Origin: CAADGL01 sp964643885
GTDB lineage: Bacteria > Planctomycetota > Phycisphaerae > UBA1845 > Fen-1342
Assembly (NCBI GenBank): GCA_964643885.1
Contig: CAZXUI010000011.1
Location: 14,827 to 78,826, forward strand
Direction of reading: 5' to 3'
Length of the DNA: 64,000 nt
Positions within the stretch are counted from its first letter, which is position 1; the number at the start of each line of letters is the position of its first letter. The position numbers and the translations under genes were made by a program. Shown in pieces: positions 26,670 through 35,799 of the stretch. Under the pieces are notes generated by a model. The model made no database searches. It was not told the DNA's origin and saw nothing but the letters and a program-made list of their open reading frames with translations.

Positions 26670-29600
26670 TCAGCCGATCGAGACCTCCAGCCGTTGCCCC
26701 GCGGCCAGGCGCGCTTCGCCGTGCAGCACGATTCGCACCCGCGTTCCGTCCCATGCCGCGTCCGCCCCGACCGCCTCTCCTTCCTGCAAGACGCGTACCG
26801 CGCCGCCGGCCGCGTCGGCTGCCGTCTCCAGCGTGATCGAACTGAGCCTCAATTCGCCCCAGGCCAGCTCGATCTTCGCGTGCTGACGCCCGCGGCCGCG
26901 CCGCTGCGAAAAAGTACCCCAACCCTCGGCCGCTGTGAACGCCGCGCGGAAATCCTCCGCGCTCAGCCGCGGCGCGAAGCCGATGTGCCCGCGCGGGCCG
27001 TGATACTCGAAGCCGCACAGGGCCGTGTAGACGCCCCAGCTCGCCAGCGCGCGTGCGTAATGATCGCCGCATTCGACCTCGTTGTATGGGTTCATCACCA
27101 TCGGGTCATAACGCTCGTGCACGGCGCGGACCATCGCCATCGCGGGCTCGATCATCCCCTCCCAGATCATGTGGCCGGCCACCTGGTACTCGATCCCCGT
27201 CCAGACCTCTTCCCGATAGCGCACCCCCTCGGCCAAGTACGGCCCCTTCGGCCATGTGCAGGTGAACAGCCCCGCCTGGCCCGGGTTGGCGAACCACCGC
27301 TCCGGCTTGTGCACCGCGTTGTGCGGGCCGATGTCCGGGCTCCAGTTGTAGCGCCAGACGCTCTCCAGCGCCCGCCGCACGTATTCGGGCGGATAGAGGT
27401 AGCCCAGCGCGAGCTGGTGCGCCCAGCCCTGGCCGAAGAGCTGGTCCGAAAGGCAGCCGTCGCCGTACTGGTCGCGCGGATAGCGCTCCAGGTCGACCTC
27501 CTGCACGAAATACTCGCCGTTCCACAGGCACTCGACCGTCCGCCGGCTGCCGGCCTCGAAGACGCGCCGCAGGACCTCCGCGAATTCGTTCTCGCCCGAT
27601 TCGCGGGCCATCTCCTCGCCCGCCCGCAGCGCCGCCAGGTACAGACTGCCCACGAACGTGTTGGGCCCGTGGAAGTCGATGTCATAGGTGTTGTGCTGGC
27701 TGGCGTCGATCAGACCGTCGCGGTCGCCGTCCTGGTTCAGCAGATACTCGAGCACGCTGCGGATCTTCGGCCAGTGCGCCACGAGAAAGCGGTCGTCGGC
27801 GGACTTGAGATGCTCGCGGTAACACTTGAGCACCGTGCCCGCCTGGCCGTCGGCCGCGTACCAGTTGTTCTTCTCGCCGCGAAAGCCGACCAGGCCGTTG
27901 TCGTGCAGCGCCGCGCCCAGGTCCTGCATACTGCGGACGCTGCGCTCGAGTTCCGGAAAGAGCCGCGCCATCCCGTGGGCGTAATTCCACACGTGCGTGC
28001 ACGTGCCGGCGCAGCAGCCGACGCCCTCCCACGCCCAGAAGCGCCCGTCCACCCACCACTGGCACGTGCCGGTGGCCAGGTTGCCGACCGTCGAGTGCAG
28101 CCGGTCCAGCAGCCAGCGCGGCAGCGACCCGCTGTAGAACGTCTCGTGCCACAGCCGCGTCTGCGCTGCCAGGCGCTCGCGCTCCGCTAGCACGTACGCC
28201 GCCACCTCGCCCGCGTCGCCGAACCAGTTCGAGTACATCTGGCCGTGTTCGCGATTCGGCATGTGCCACGCCAGCACGAACAGGAAGGTGCGCGACTCGC
28301 CCGATGCGAGCTCAACGGCCGGCGTCAGCAGCGCCGCGCAATATGTCTCGCGCAGCGGCCGCTCGATCGTCGCCGCGACCTCGCACCCGGCCGGCAGCCA
28401 CGCGCGCAAGGCCGCCAGCACCGGCTCATCCGCACGGTCCGCATCGGCGGCGGCCGCGTCGAGTGCCAGCGCCATCGTGCCGAAGTCTTCGAGGTCCTCG
28501 ATACGTCCCGTGGGCCCGACCTTGGCCCGGTCCGACATCTCGATCTGATCGACGTTGATGTGCCCCCAGCCGCCGGCCTTCTGATCGACGATCTCGATCT
28601 GCGCGCTCTGGCCCTCCAGCTCGCGCACGTCCCAGAACGCCCAGATCAGCCGCTCCTCGTTCCGCCCGGTGGCGGAGCGAACGACCTTGCCGTCCACCAG
28701 CAGGTTGATGCAGGCTTCGCCGGGCTGCCTGCCGCCGCCGATCAGGAAGTTGATGTAGTGCCGCTGTATCTCGAATGCCGGGCTGGTGACCTTGCCGGTC
28801 GCGTCGTCGCCGCCGACGAACGTGTTGACCAGTCCCTGGCCGAGAAATCCCGTCACTCGGCCCTGGTTCTTCAGCGTTCCGCTCGCGGGCTGCGAGCCGG
28901 GCGCCGAGCCAACGGCCGCCCACTCGCCCCACGTGCCGCCCTCGAAATCCGCCAGCACCAGGTCCGGCCGGGCCGCCTCGTCGATCGTCTCGGCCGCGAC
29001 GCCGTGCAGCGCGATCGCGACCGACGCAGGCATGCTTCGCTCATCCTTGGGGGACCGGTCTCCGACCGGTCGATCAGGCATGGGGGACCGGTCTCCGACC
29101 GGTCGATCAGGCATGGGGGACCGGTCTCCGAGCGGTCGATCAGGCATGGGGGACCGGTCTCCGACCGGTCTCTCCATTGAGAACCGCCTCGTCCGGCGCG
29201 ACGCGCGCAGATCGAACTGCGGCCCCGAGTGATGACAGACCGCGTTCTGAAGCCACCCGCCCAACGCCGTTCGCACCCGGCCGCGGCTTTCATTGCGCAC
29301 GGTCAGATGCAGCATCGTGGCCGGCAAGGCTGAGTCGCCCACCTTGAGCGGGATGAACGGTGAGAACGCCTCCAGCTCGACGCGGACCGGAAAATCCGCC
29401 GCCGCCCAGGTCACGCGCCCGATCGGGTACTCACCGACAAACGACGTCTCCGGGAAGCTCAGCCGGTTCAGATGCCGCACCACCACGGCCGTATCGGCCG
29501 CATCGCCCGCCGCCGCGCCGGGTTCGCCGGCCGTCTGGACGGCGACCGCGAGTCCCTGGTGCACAGGCCGCTCGGGCATCCGCGGCTGAAAGTTCGTCGC

Positions 29601-30023
29601 GCCGTACCCGGAGAAGCACCGCTGATTGAAAATCTGCCAGCAGCCGATCGATCCGTCGCCGCACAGATAGACCTGTCCGGCCGCGATTCCCCCGATCGGC
29701 ATGCCCACCAGGTTCAACTGCCGGTCGCGCAGCTCGCGCGGCGCCCCGCGTTCGAAGAGGCTCGCGATCCAGGAGGCGTCCAGCCGCTTCTCCAGCGGTA
29801 CGAAGTGGCTGGCGTTCCTGGCCACGCTGCCGGCCGCGTCGGGCAATCCGCCCGCCCGCAGCAGACCACCCGCTTTTGGCGCTGTGCCGGCGGGGGCGGC
29901 CGCCGCCCTCGCGTCGACCACGCTCAGCGCCACGATCCCCGCGCCAGCCGTCTTGAGAAACTGCCGCCGGCTCAGATCGCCGCAGCCCCCGCCGCCGCAA
30001 CAGGAGTTCGCCGAACCGTCCAC
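26670..30023 (-). CDS. Tat-exported GH116 beta-glucosidase with inserted beta-sandwich module
   Basis: The 1117-residue product starts at GTG 30023 with GGGAG seven bases upstream. It carries a Tat signal (LSRRQFLKTAGAGIV) after a Cys/Gly-rich stub. The N-terminal GBA2-like beta-sandwich (LVGMPIGGIAAGQVYLCGDG) is split by a translated DNA repeat (residues about 285-325). A module with LVNTFVGGDDATGKVTSP and RHYINFLIGGGRQPG follows (about 330-470), known beside levanases and likely carbohydrate-binding. The C-terminal (alpha/alpha)6 catalytic domain has the nucleophile region FWAWEG (Glu about 666) and acid/base region CLSDQLFGQ (Asp about 860). It probably releases beta-linked glucose or xylose in the periplasm or at the surface. 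Downstream transport genes would import the products. Confidence 0.87.
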   Translation of the reverse strand: MDGSANSCCGGGGCGDLSRRQFLKTAGAGIVALSVVDARAAAAPAGTAPKAGGLLRAGGLPDAAGSVARNASHFVPLEKRLDASWIASLFERGAPRELRDRQLNLVGMPIGGIAAGQVYLCGDGSIGCWQIFNQRCFSGYGATNFQPRMPERPVHQGLAVAVQTAGEPGAAAGDAADTAVVVRHLNRLSFPETSFVGEYPIGRVTWAAADFPVRVELEAFSPFIPLKVGDSALPATMLHLTVRNESRGRVRTALGGWLQNAVCHHSGPQFDLRASRRTRRFSMERPVGDRSPMPDRPLGDRSPMPDRPVGDRSPMPDRPVGDRSPKDERSMPASVAIALHGVAAETIDEAARPDLVLADFEGGTWGEWAAVGSAPGSQPASGTLKNQGRVTGFLGQGLVNTFVGGDDATGKVTSPAFEIQRHYINFLIGGGRQPGEACINLLVDGKVVRSATGRNEERLIWAFWDVRELEGQSAQIEIVDQKAGGWGHINVDQIEMSDRAKVGPTGRIEDLEDFGTMALALDAAAADADRADEPVLAALRAWLPAGCEVAATIERPLRETYCAALLTPAVELASGESRTFLFVLAWHMPNREHGQMYSNWFGDAGEVAAYVLAERERLAAQTRLWHETFYSGSLPRWLLDRLHSTVGNLATGTCQWWVDGRFWAWEGVGCCAGTCTHVWNYAHGMARLFPELERSVRSMQDLGAALHDNGLVGFRGEKNNWYAADGQAGTVLKCYREHLKSADDRFLVAHWPKIRSVLEYLLNQDGDRDGLIDASQHNTYDIDFHGPNTFVGSLYLAALRAGEEMARESGENEFAEVLRRVFEAGSRRTVECLWNGEYFVQEVDLERYPRDQYGDGCLSDQLFGQGWAHQLALGYLYPPEYVRRALESVWRYNWSPDIGPHNAVHKPERWFANPGQAGLFTCTWPKGPYLAEGVRYREEVWTGIEYQVAGHMIWEGMIEPAMAMVRAVHERYDPMVMNPYNEVECGDHYARALASWGVYTALCGFEYHGPRGHIGFAPRLSAEDFRAAFTAAEGWGTFSQRRGRGRQHAKIELAWGELRLSSITLETAADAAGGAVRVLQEGEAVGADAAWDGTRVRIVLHGEARLAAGQRLEVSIG
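29049..29170. repeat. 33-bp tandem palindromic repeat array inside GH116
   Basis: Four units start at 29049, 29082, 29115 and 29148. Each begins GGGGGACCGGTCTCCGACC, continues GGTC, and is followed by a 10-bp tail GATCAGGCAT; the last unit lacks the tail. The core is a perfect hairpin, GACCGGT-CTCCG-ACCGGTC; unit 3 has one C to G change. A 33-bp period keeps the GH116 frame open and encodes repeated P-x-G-D-R-S-P-M-P-D-R. Confidence 0.95.
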
Positions 30024-30074
30024 GTTGAAACTCCCGGAATTCGTCCGCCGGCCGCGGGGGCTCTCTCCCGCGGC

Positions 30075-31598
30075 TCAGAACCCGAGCTGCAACTGCGTGC
30101 GGAAGATCAGCGCATCGTCGTTGACCGTCGCCAGGCTCGAGGAGGCGCTGGACGTCGGCACTTCGTACACGCGCGAGACCTCCATCTGAAGCTTCACGTC
30201 GTTGCCGCGGATGTAGTAGTTCACGCCGCCGGTGTACTCCCAGACGCCTTCCTGCTCGTCGGCCAGGGCTGAGATTCCGCCGACGCGGGCGACCAGCTCG
30301 AGCTTGTTCTCGAAGCCGGGGATCGGCAGCAGATAGCCCACCTGGGCATAGGCGCCATGCTGGGCCGTCGTCGATTGATCGCCCGAGGCCAGGAACCACG
30401 GCGCGACCGGCCCGCGCAGCGGATTTGTGCGGCGCACGTCCACCACGCGCAGGATGTATTCGGCCGTGGCCGAGAAGCCGCGCCACTTGAACGCCGTGTC
30501 GACGCCGAGCTGGTGAATCTGGAGGCCGTTGGTGCTCACCAGGCCGAATCCGCCGCCCCGGTCGAAGAGGATCTGCCGCGGCACCGGAATGCGCGTCGTG
30601 CGCGCGTCACCGCGATCCTCGTTGAACGCGTAGTGCATCGCCAGGTCGAGTGCAGGGGATTGACGCTGCTGCAAGTCGGCCTGCGTCACGAAATCCTTCG
30701 GCGGGTTGTCGCCCAGCGCATGCCACACCGTCCGCAGCAGAATGGCGGGATTGCCGTCCATCTCCGCCGGATCGGGCGTGATGACGCGGTTGCCGGTCGT
30801 GTTGAGCGAGTTCACGACGTCGAGAAAGTACTCGAAGCGCTTGTCCGCCAGCCGGCCCCAGACGCGCGCTCCCAACCCGATCCCCAGCCCGAAGACCGCG
30901 TCCGTCATCGGCCGGTCGATGAATTGCAGGTTCGAGTCGCTCGTGATCTGCTGCCGCGTCGACGCGAGCCGGAAGATGCCCGCCTTGAACTGGAGCTCCT
31001 CGGCGAGGCGGTAGTTCACCCACCCGTAGTGAAGCCGCACATCCGCCTGGTCGCTCGTGTCGCTGCGCAGCTCCACCAGGTAGGTCCAATCCGGCGAGTG
31101 CACGTGCCCGCTGAAAGTGAAACGCACGCGTTCCAGCTCGAAGCCCGTCCGGTCATCGCGCTGCAATCCCGGATTCAGGTAGCGATTGCCGGCGCGCGTG
31201 CCGTAGTGCGTGAAGCGGAACTGAATCTTGCCGCCGAACTTCAGCTTGAAGCGGTCGTCCGCGCTGCGAATGTAGAAGCCGTCGTCATACCCCGCCAGCA
31301 TCGTCGCCGGCGCCAGCGCCTCGCGAAACTCCTGCTCGCTGAGAATCTCGCGAATCTGCGCCCGCAGGATTTCCAGTCGCTGCGTGTCCTGCCGCGCCGC
31401 CAGCGACCTGGAGAGCTCGGCCAGCCGCTGCTGCTGCTGCCCGATGGCCGCCTCGAGCTGCTCGACCCGCTGCTCGGCGGCCGGCTCCGGCGGCTCGGCT
31501 TCCTGGGCGGCCGCCGCGGCCAGCCAGCCCGCCGCGCACGCCGCCGCCACCCCCGTCCGACACGAAACGGCCCACTCGCACACCGCTCTTCGTCGCAA
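30075..31598 (-). CDS. phosphate-selective-porin-like outer membrane protein (OprO/OprP family)
   Basis: The 507-residue product probably starts at TTG 31598, because AGGAG lies seven bases upstream and the resulting N-terminus (MRRRAVCEWAVSC, then a hydrophobic Ala/Gly stretch ending AAAAAQ) is a signal peptide. No ATG or GTG fits. Residues about 45-95 form a coiled coil (VEQLEAAIGQQQQRLAEL), as in trimeric porins. The remainder is an amphipathic beta-barrel with GFYIRSADDRFKLKFGGKIQFRF and the closing strand LIFRTQLQLGF ending in Phe. It lies between a sugar-binding protein and GH116, so it may admit oligosaccharides rather than phosphate. Confidence 0.85.
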   Translation of the reverse strand: MRRRAVCEWAVSCRTGVAAACAAGWLAAAAAQEAEPPEPAAEQRVEQLEAAIGQQQQRLAELSRSLAARQDTQRLEILRAQIREILSEQEFREALAPATMLAGYDDGFYIRSADDRFKLKFGGKIQFRFTHYGTRAGNRYLNPGLQRDDRTGFELERVRFTFSGHVHSPDWTYLVELRSDTSDQADVRLHYGWVNYRLAEELQFKAGIFRLASTRQQITSDSNLQFIDRPMTDAVFGLGIGLGARVWGRLADKRFEYFLDVVNSLNTTGNRVITPDPAEMDGNPAILLRTVWHALGDNPPKDFVTQADLQQRQSPALDLAMHYAFNEDRGDARTTRIPVPRQILFDRGGGFGLVSTNGLQIHQLGVDTAFKWRGFSATAEYILRVVDVRRTNPLRGPVAPWFLASGDQSTTAQHGAYAQVGYLLPIPGFENKLELVARVGGISALADEQEGVWEYTGGVNYYIRGNDVKLQMEVSRVYEVPTSSASSSLATVNDDALIFRTQLQLGF

Positions 31599-31657
31599 TG
31601 GAGTTCTCCTCGTGCGGCCCGACCGCGCCAACGGCTCGACCGCACCTGTTCAGGGGG

Positions 31658-32635
31658 TCACTTCGATAGCACTTCGCCTCCCCGTTCGACGTTGTCCTTC
31701 GTATAGAGCTTCGACGGCAGCGTGATCTCCTTGGGCACCTTTTCGCCGCCCAGGATCTTCAGTGCCACCTCGATCGCCTCGGCCCCGCCTGTCGGGTACT
31801 CGAATGTCGCGTCCAGCTTGCCCTGCTTGACATAGACGATTCCCTCGTGCGGCAGGGCGTCGATGCCGACGAACCTGATCTGCTCATGCCGCCCCGCCGC
31901 CCGCGCCGCCAGCCACGCGCCGTGCGCGCCGGGGTCATTGTGCGCATAGACCAGGTCGATCTGATCGAAGCGCGCCAGGGCCGATTCCATTTCGCGCCGC
32001 GCCTCGGGCTCGAGCCACTTCATGTCCGCCTCGAAGATGACCTCGATCTGCGTCCCCGCGATCGCTTCGCGAAAGCCGCTGTGCCGGTCCTGGCCCGGCG
32101 TCGACGTCATCAGCCCCTTGAGCTCGACCACCTTTCCTTTTCCGCCCAGCGTCTGCACGATCCATTCGCCGGCCGCCTTGCCGATCAGCTTGTTGTCCGC
32201 CCCGATGAAGCACGTGTACTGATCGCCCAGCACGCGCCGGTCCAGCACGATCACCGGAATCCCCCGCTCCACGGCTTTCGCCACCGGCTGCGTCAGCGGC
32301 GCTGCTTCCTTGGGGCTGATGATGATCAGGTCGACGCCCGCCGTGACGAATTCCTCCACGTGCGCCCGCTGGGTCAACGTGTCGTTCTGCGCGTCCTTGA
32401 AGACGACCTTCAGATTCTTGTGCCCGGCCGCCGCCTTGCGGATATCCGCATTCATCTGTTCGCGCCACGGCTCGCCCAGGTTGCACTGGCTCATGCCCAG
32501 CGTGAAGTTGACCTTGAGCTTGGCCGGCAGCGGCGTCTCGGCAGCGTTCTGCGGGCCGGCGCCCGCCCACACGATCGCAGCTCCAGACAGCAGTCCGCTT
32601 GCGATCAGCAACATTGCGCCACAGTGCGGTCGCAT
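31658..32635 (-). CDS. sugar ABC transporter substrate-binding protein (RbsB-like)
   Basis: The 325-residue product starts at ATG 32635 behind GAGGAGC and has a cleavable signal peptide (GAMLLIASGLLSGAAIVWAGA). It is a periplasmic-binding-protein-1/Peripla-BP-4 member with FTLGMSQCNLGEPWREQMN, GVDLIIISPKEAAPLTQPV, VIVLDRRV, VVELKGLMTSTPGQDRHSGF and VYAHNDPGAHGAWLAA. The ligand is a monosaccharide or small glycoside, not identified. Its ATPase and permease lie upstream, separated by a 351-bp palindrome-rich gap, so expression levels may differ. Confidence 0.88.
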   Translation of the reverse strand: MRPHCGAMLLIASGLLSGAAIVWAGAGPQNAAETPLPAKLKVNFTLGMSQCNLGEPWREQMNADIRKAAAGHKNLKVVFKDAQNDTLTQRAHVEEFVTAGVDLIIISPKEAAPLTQPVAKAVERGIPVIVLDRRVLGDQYTCFIGADNKLIGKAAGEWIVQTLGGKGKVVELKGLMTSTPGQDRHSGFREAIAGTQIEVIFEADMKWLEPEARREMESALARFDQIDLVYAHNDPGAHGAWLAARAAGRHEQIRFVGIDALPHEGIVYVKQGKLDATFEYPTGGAEAIEVALKILGGEKVPKEITLPSKLYTKDNVERGGEVLSK

Positions 32636-32986
32636 CGCTTGCTCCTCACGACGTTGCACGGAATTGCGGACGAGTGACACTCGCTTCAGACCAGCCAGGC
32701 CGCCGTTCCGAAAAGAAGGTACGGCAAGGACTCTCTTCGCCGCCGCTCCGACATTGGGGGACCGGCCTCTGGCCGGTCACGACGTTGGGGGACCGGCCTC
32801 TGGCCGGTCACTGGGCGACAGGTCTCCGACCTGTCGCACCTCGGCCCGTCAGGGCCAGCGACCGTAGCCGGTGGCTTCAGCCTCCGGGACGCGGGTTCGT
32901 TCCACGTCGTCCGCGGGGCCCGCGCCTCGGATCACGGCACAAAAGGGACAAACGCACTCCCGCATTGTCATCCAACATGGCGATCG
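32636..32986. repeat. 351-bp spacer with a cluster of perfect palindromes
   Basis: Four hairpins lie in about 130 bp. Two copies of GACCGGCC-TCT-GGCCGGTC (32760-32778 and 32791-32809) each follow GGGG. GCGACAGGT-CTCCG-ACCTGTCGC (32815-32837) has a 9-bp stem. CCGGTGGC-TTCA-GCCTCCGG (32868-32887) has one mismatch. The stems differ in sequence but stay paired. No gene is visible here. The cluster separates the permease from its binding protein. Confidence 0.85.
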
Positions 32987-34006
32987 CTACGTCCGCGGCC
33001 GTTGAAGCAGCACGGCCGCCATGATGATCGCGCCGGTCAGCATGAGTCGACTTGCCTCGCCGACCGCGTTGATGCTCAGGATCTTCTCAATATAGCCGAC
33101 GATCAGCGTCCCCAACAGCGTCAACCCGATTCCGCCCCGCCCGCCCATCAGGCTCGTCCCGCCGATCACCACGATCGCAATCGCCCGCAGCTCGTAGCCC
33201 GCCCCCGCCTCCGGGTCGCCCTGCCGCTCCTGCGCCGCCTGGCAGATCCCTGCCACCGCCGCCATCAGTCCGCACACGCCGTATGCGACCACTTTCATCG
33301 CCGCGACCGGCACGCCCGACAGCCGCGCCGCCAGCTCATTGCCCCCGGTCGCGTACAGGTAGCGGCCCCAGCGGAGCCCGGCCAGCCCCACCCAGCACAC
33401 CGCCACGCAGACCAGGAAGATCACGCTGACGACCGACAGGTTGCCGCCGAGCAGCCGCGAATCGATCAGCTCGAAGATCGGCGGCAGCTCGACGTATTCG
33501 AACTCGTCCCCGCGCCGCACCGCCTGCGAAATCTTGATCCCGCCCGACATCGTCTTCGCCAGCCCGCGGGCGAAGACCATCATCGCCAGCGTCACGACGA
33601 AGGGCTGAATCCCGAACCGCGCGATCAGGCCCCCGCTCGTCGCCCCGCACGCCGCCCCCAGCCCCAGTGTCACCAGCACCGCCAGCCACGCCGGCCAGCC
33701 CTCGTGAATCGTCAGGATCGAGAAGCAGACCGCCGCCAGCGCCAGCACGCTCCCCACCGACAGGTCGATCCCCGCCGTGACGATGACCAGGGTCATTCCG
33801 CAGCCGAGAATGCCGTAGACCGACGACTGCCGCAGCGCGTCCCGATGCGTCGCCCACTTGTAGAACGCCCCCTCGCCCGAGAAGACCATCCCCAGCACGA
33901 GCACCAGCACCAGCGCCGCCGTCGCCGTCAACAGCGGCGAGCGCAGCCACTCCCCCCATCCACCCGAGCCGCCCGCAAGCCCGCCTCGTCCGGCCAGCTC
34001 GCTCAC
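32987..34006 (-). CDS. sugar ABC transporter permease (RbsC-like)
   Basis: The 339-residue permease starts at GTG 34006, overlapping the ATPase stop codon (GTGA). It carries the class signature LGCGMTLVIVTAGIDLSVGSVLALA, IQPFVVTLAMMVFARGLA and YELRAIAIVVIGGTSLMGGRGG. A periplasmic loop of about 40 residues (KISQAVRRGDEFEYVELPP) is typical of this clade. It is a single permease, so it presumably forms a homodimer with the upstream two-domain ATPase. Confidence 0.9.
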   Translation of the reverse strand: MSELAGRGGLAGGSGGWGEWLRSPLLTATAALVLVLVLGMVFSGEGAFYKWATHRDALRQSSVYGILGCGMTLVIVTAGIDLSVGSVLALAAVCFSILTIHEGWPAWLAVLVTLGLGAACGATSGGLIARFGIQPFVVTLAMMVFARGLAKTMSGGIKISQAVRRGDEFEYVELPPIFELIDSRLLGGNLSVVSVIFLVCVAVCWVGLAGLRWGRYLYATGGNELAARLSGVPVAAMKVVAYGVCGLMAAVAGICQAAQERQGDPEAGAGYELRAIAIVVIGGTSLMGGRGGIGLTLLGTLIVGYIEKILSINAVGEASRLMLTGAIIMAAVLLQRPRT

Positions 34007-35583
34007 GCCGCCTCCCCGCCCATGGCCGCGTGCAACACCGCCTCGGCCGTCGCCTGCGGGCCGCTCAGCTCCGCCGCCACGCGGCCGCGATAGAAGACCA
34101 GGATCCGGTCGCTGAGCATCAGCAGCTCCGGCAGCTCCGAGGTCGTCAGCACGATCGCCCTGCCCTCCGCCCGCCACACACCAAGCAGCTCGTAGATATC
34201 CTGCTTCGTGCCGATATCGACGCCGCGGGTCGGCTCATCGAGCAGCAGCACGCCCGGCTCGGTCCGAATCCACTTGCCCAGCACCACCTTCTGCTGGTTC
34301 CCGCCCGAGAGCGTCGCCACCGGCTGCGCCGCCGACGCGGCCCGAAGATTGAGCCGGCCGCGAATCTCCTCGTAGGCCGCCCGCTCCGCCGCTCCGCTCA
34401 GCCACCCGTAGCGCGAGACCCGCCCGAGCGAGGCCAGCGTCAGGTTCTCGGCCACGCTCATGTGCGGCACCAGACCGCTCCGCTGCCGGTCGCTCGTCAC
34501 CAGGGCCACACCCGCGCGGATCGCCGCTCGTTCGCGATGACCGCGCAGCCGCTGCCCGTCCACTTCCACCTCGCCGCTCACGCGCCCGCGCCACGCGCCG
34601 AACGCCGCCCACAGCGCCGCGCTGGTTCCCGATCCCTCCAGTCCGGCCAGCCCCAGCACTTCCCCAGCGCGCACCTCGAACGAAACCCCGCGCACCAACT
34701 CGACGCCGCCGCGCCGGGACGACTCCACCCGCAAATCCGCCACCCGCAGCCGCACCCGGCTCTCGCGGCCTCCGGGAGCGCCTGCAAGACCCGCTCGCTT
34801 CTCCGCCGGCGTCGTGTCGCGCAGCCCCGCCTGCCCCTCCCGCCCCAGCATCTTGCTCACCAGCACCTCGGCCGGCAGCTCGGCCGCCGTCGCCGTGGCC
34901 ACGCGCCGCCCGTCGCGCAGCACCGTGATCCGGTCCGCCACGCGATAGACCTCCTCCATCCGGTGCGTGATATACACCACGCCGCAGCCGCCGCCGCGCA
35001 GCGCCGCCACGCTCGCCATCAGCCGTTCCACCTCCGGCTCGCGCAGCGCACTGGTCGGCTCGTCCATCACGAGGATCCGCGCCCGTGACGCCAGCGCCCG
35101 GGCGATCTCGACAAGCTGCTGAAGCGCCAGCGACAATTGCTCCGCCGCCTGCCGCACATCCAGCCGCACGCCGAGCTGCGCCAGCGCTTCGGTTGCGATC
35201 CGCGCCTGCTCCCGCCGCCGCACCCAGCCCAGTGTCGCCCGCTCGCGGCCCAGGCACACGTTCTCCGCCGCTGAAAGCGTCGGCACCAGCGACAATTCCT
35301 GGTGAATCACGGCCACGCCGTGCCGCCCCGCGTCGCGCGGCGAGCGAAAGCGCACCACCCGCCCGGCGATGCACATCTCGCCTGCGTCGGCCGCATAGAC
35401 TCCCCCCAGCAGCTTCATCAGCGTGCTTTTGCCCGCCCCGTTTTCCCCCGCCAGCACGTGCACCTCGCCCGCTCGCAGCTCGAAATCGACATCCACCAGC
35501 GCCCGCGTCCCGCCGAACGATTTGCACATCCCGCGCATGCTCAGCAGAGGGGCAGCCGCATCACCAGCCGGGGCGTCGTGCAT
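34003..35583 (-). CDS. sugar ABC transporter ATP-binding protein, two NBDs (RbsA-like)
   Basis: The 526-residue protein has two fused ABC domains. NBD1 has GENGAGKST, LSLALQQ and ILVMDEPTSAL. NBD2 has the usual degenerate Walker A, LSGGNQQ and LLLDEPTRGVDIG. It is the first gene of the second importer and of the whole leftward island. ATG 35583 has no good ribosome site, so MRGMCKSFGG about 15 codons later is an alternative. The 216-bp region up to 35799 probably holds divergent promoters for this operon and for the Cys-rich gene. Confidence 0.92.
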   Translation of the reverse strand: MHDAPAGDAAAPLLSMRGMCKSFGGTRALVDVDFELRAGEVHVLAGENGAGKSTLMKLLGGVYAADAGEMCIAGRVVRFRSPRDAGRHGVAVIHQELSLVPTLSAAENVCLGRERATLGWVRRREQARIATEALAQLGVRLDVRQAAEQLSLALQQLVEIARALASRARILVMDEPTSALREPEVERLMASVAALRGGGCGVVYITHRMEEVYRVADRITVLRDGRRVATATAAELPAEVLVSKMLGREGQAGLRDTTPAEKRAGLAGAPGGRESRVRLRVADLRVESSRRGGVELVRGVSFEVRAGEVLGLAGLEGSGTSAALWAAFGAWRGRVSGEVEVDGQRLRGHRERAAIRAGVALVTSDRQRSGLVPHMSVAENLTLASLGRVSRYGWLSGAAERAAYEEIRGRLNLRAASAAQPVATLSGGNQQKVVLGKWIRTEPGVLLLDEPTRGVDIGTKQDIYELLGVWRAEGRAIVLTTSELPELLMLSDRILVFYRGRVAAELSGPQATAEAVLHAAMGGEAA

Positions 35584-35799
35584 GCGCGCGATCGTAGCTG
35601 ACGCGCGCGGCGGCCGCCACGATCGCCGTTGAACCGGCAGTGATCTCCGTCCTAAATCCCGACCCGGAAAGAATTTACGGTTGCGTGAATCCTCGACGCC
35701 TATTCCTGTGAAGAAAGGAGTTTACAATCGCGCCGGGGGGGGGCAGAATCCAGACGTTGAGTATTGTGCTCCGCTAGGTGAATCCGCCTGGAGGTTTTC

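Noticed and set aside
29049..29170. CRISPR array
   Set aside because: Units are contiguous direct repeats with no unique spacers and lie inside a coding frame.
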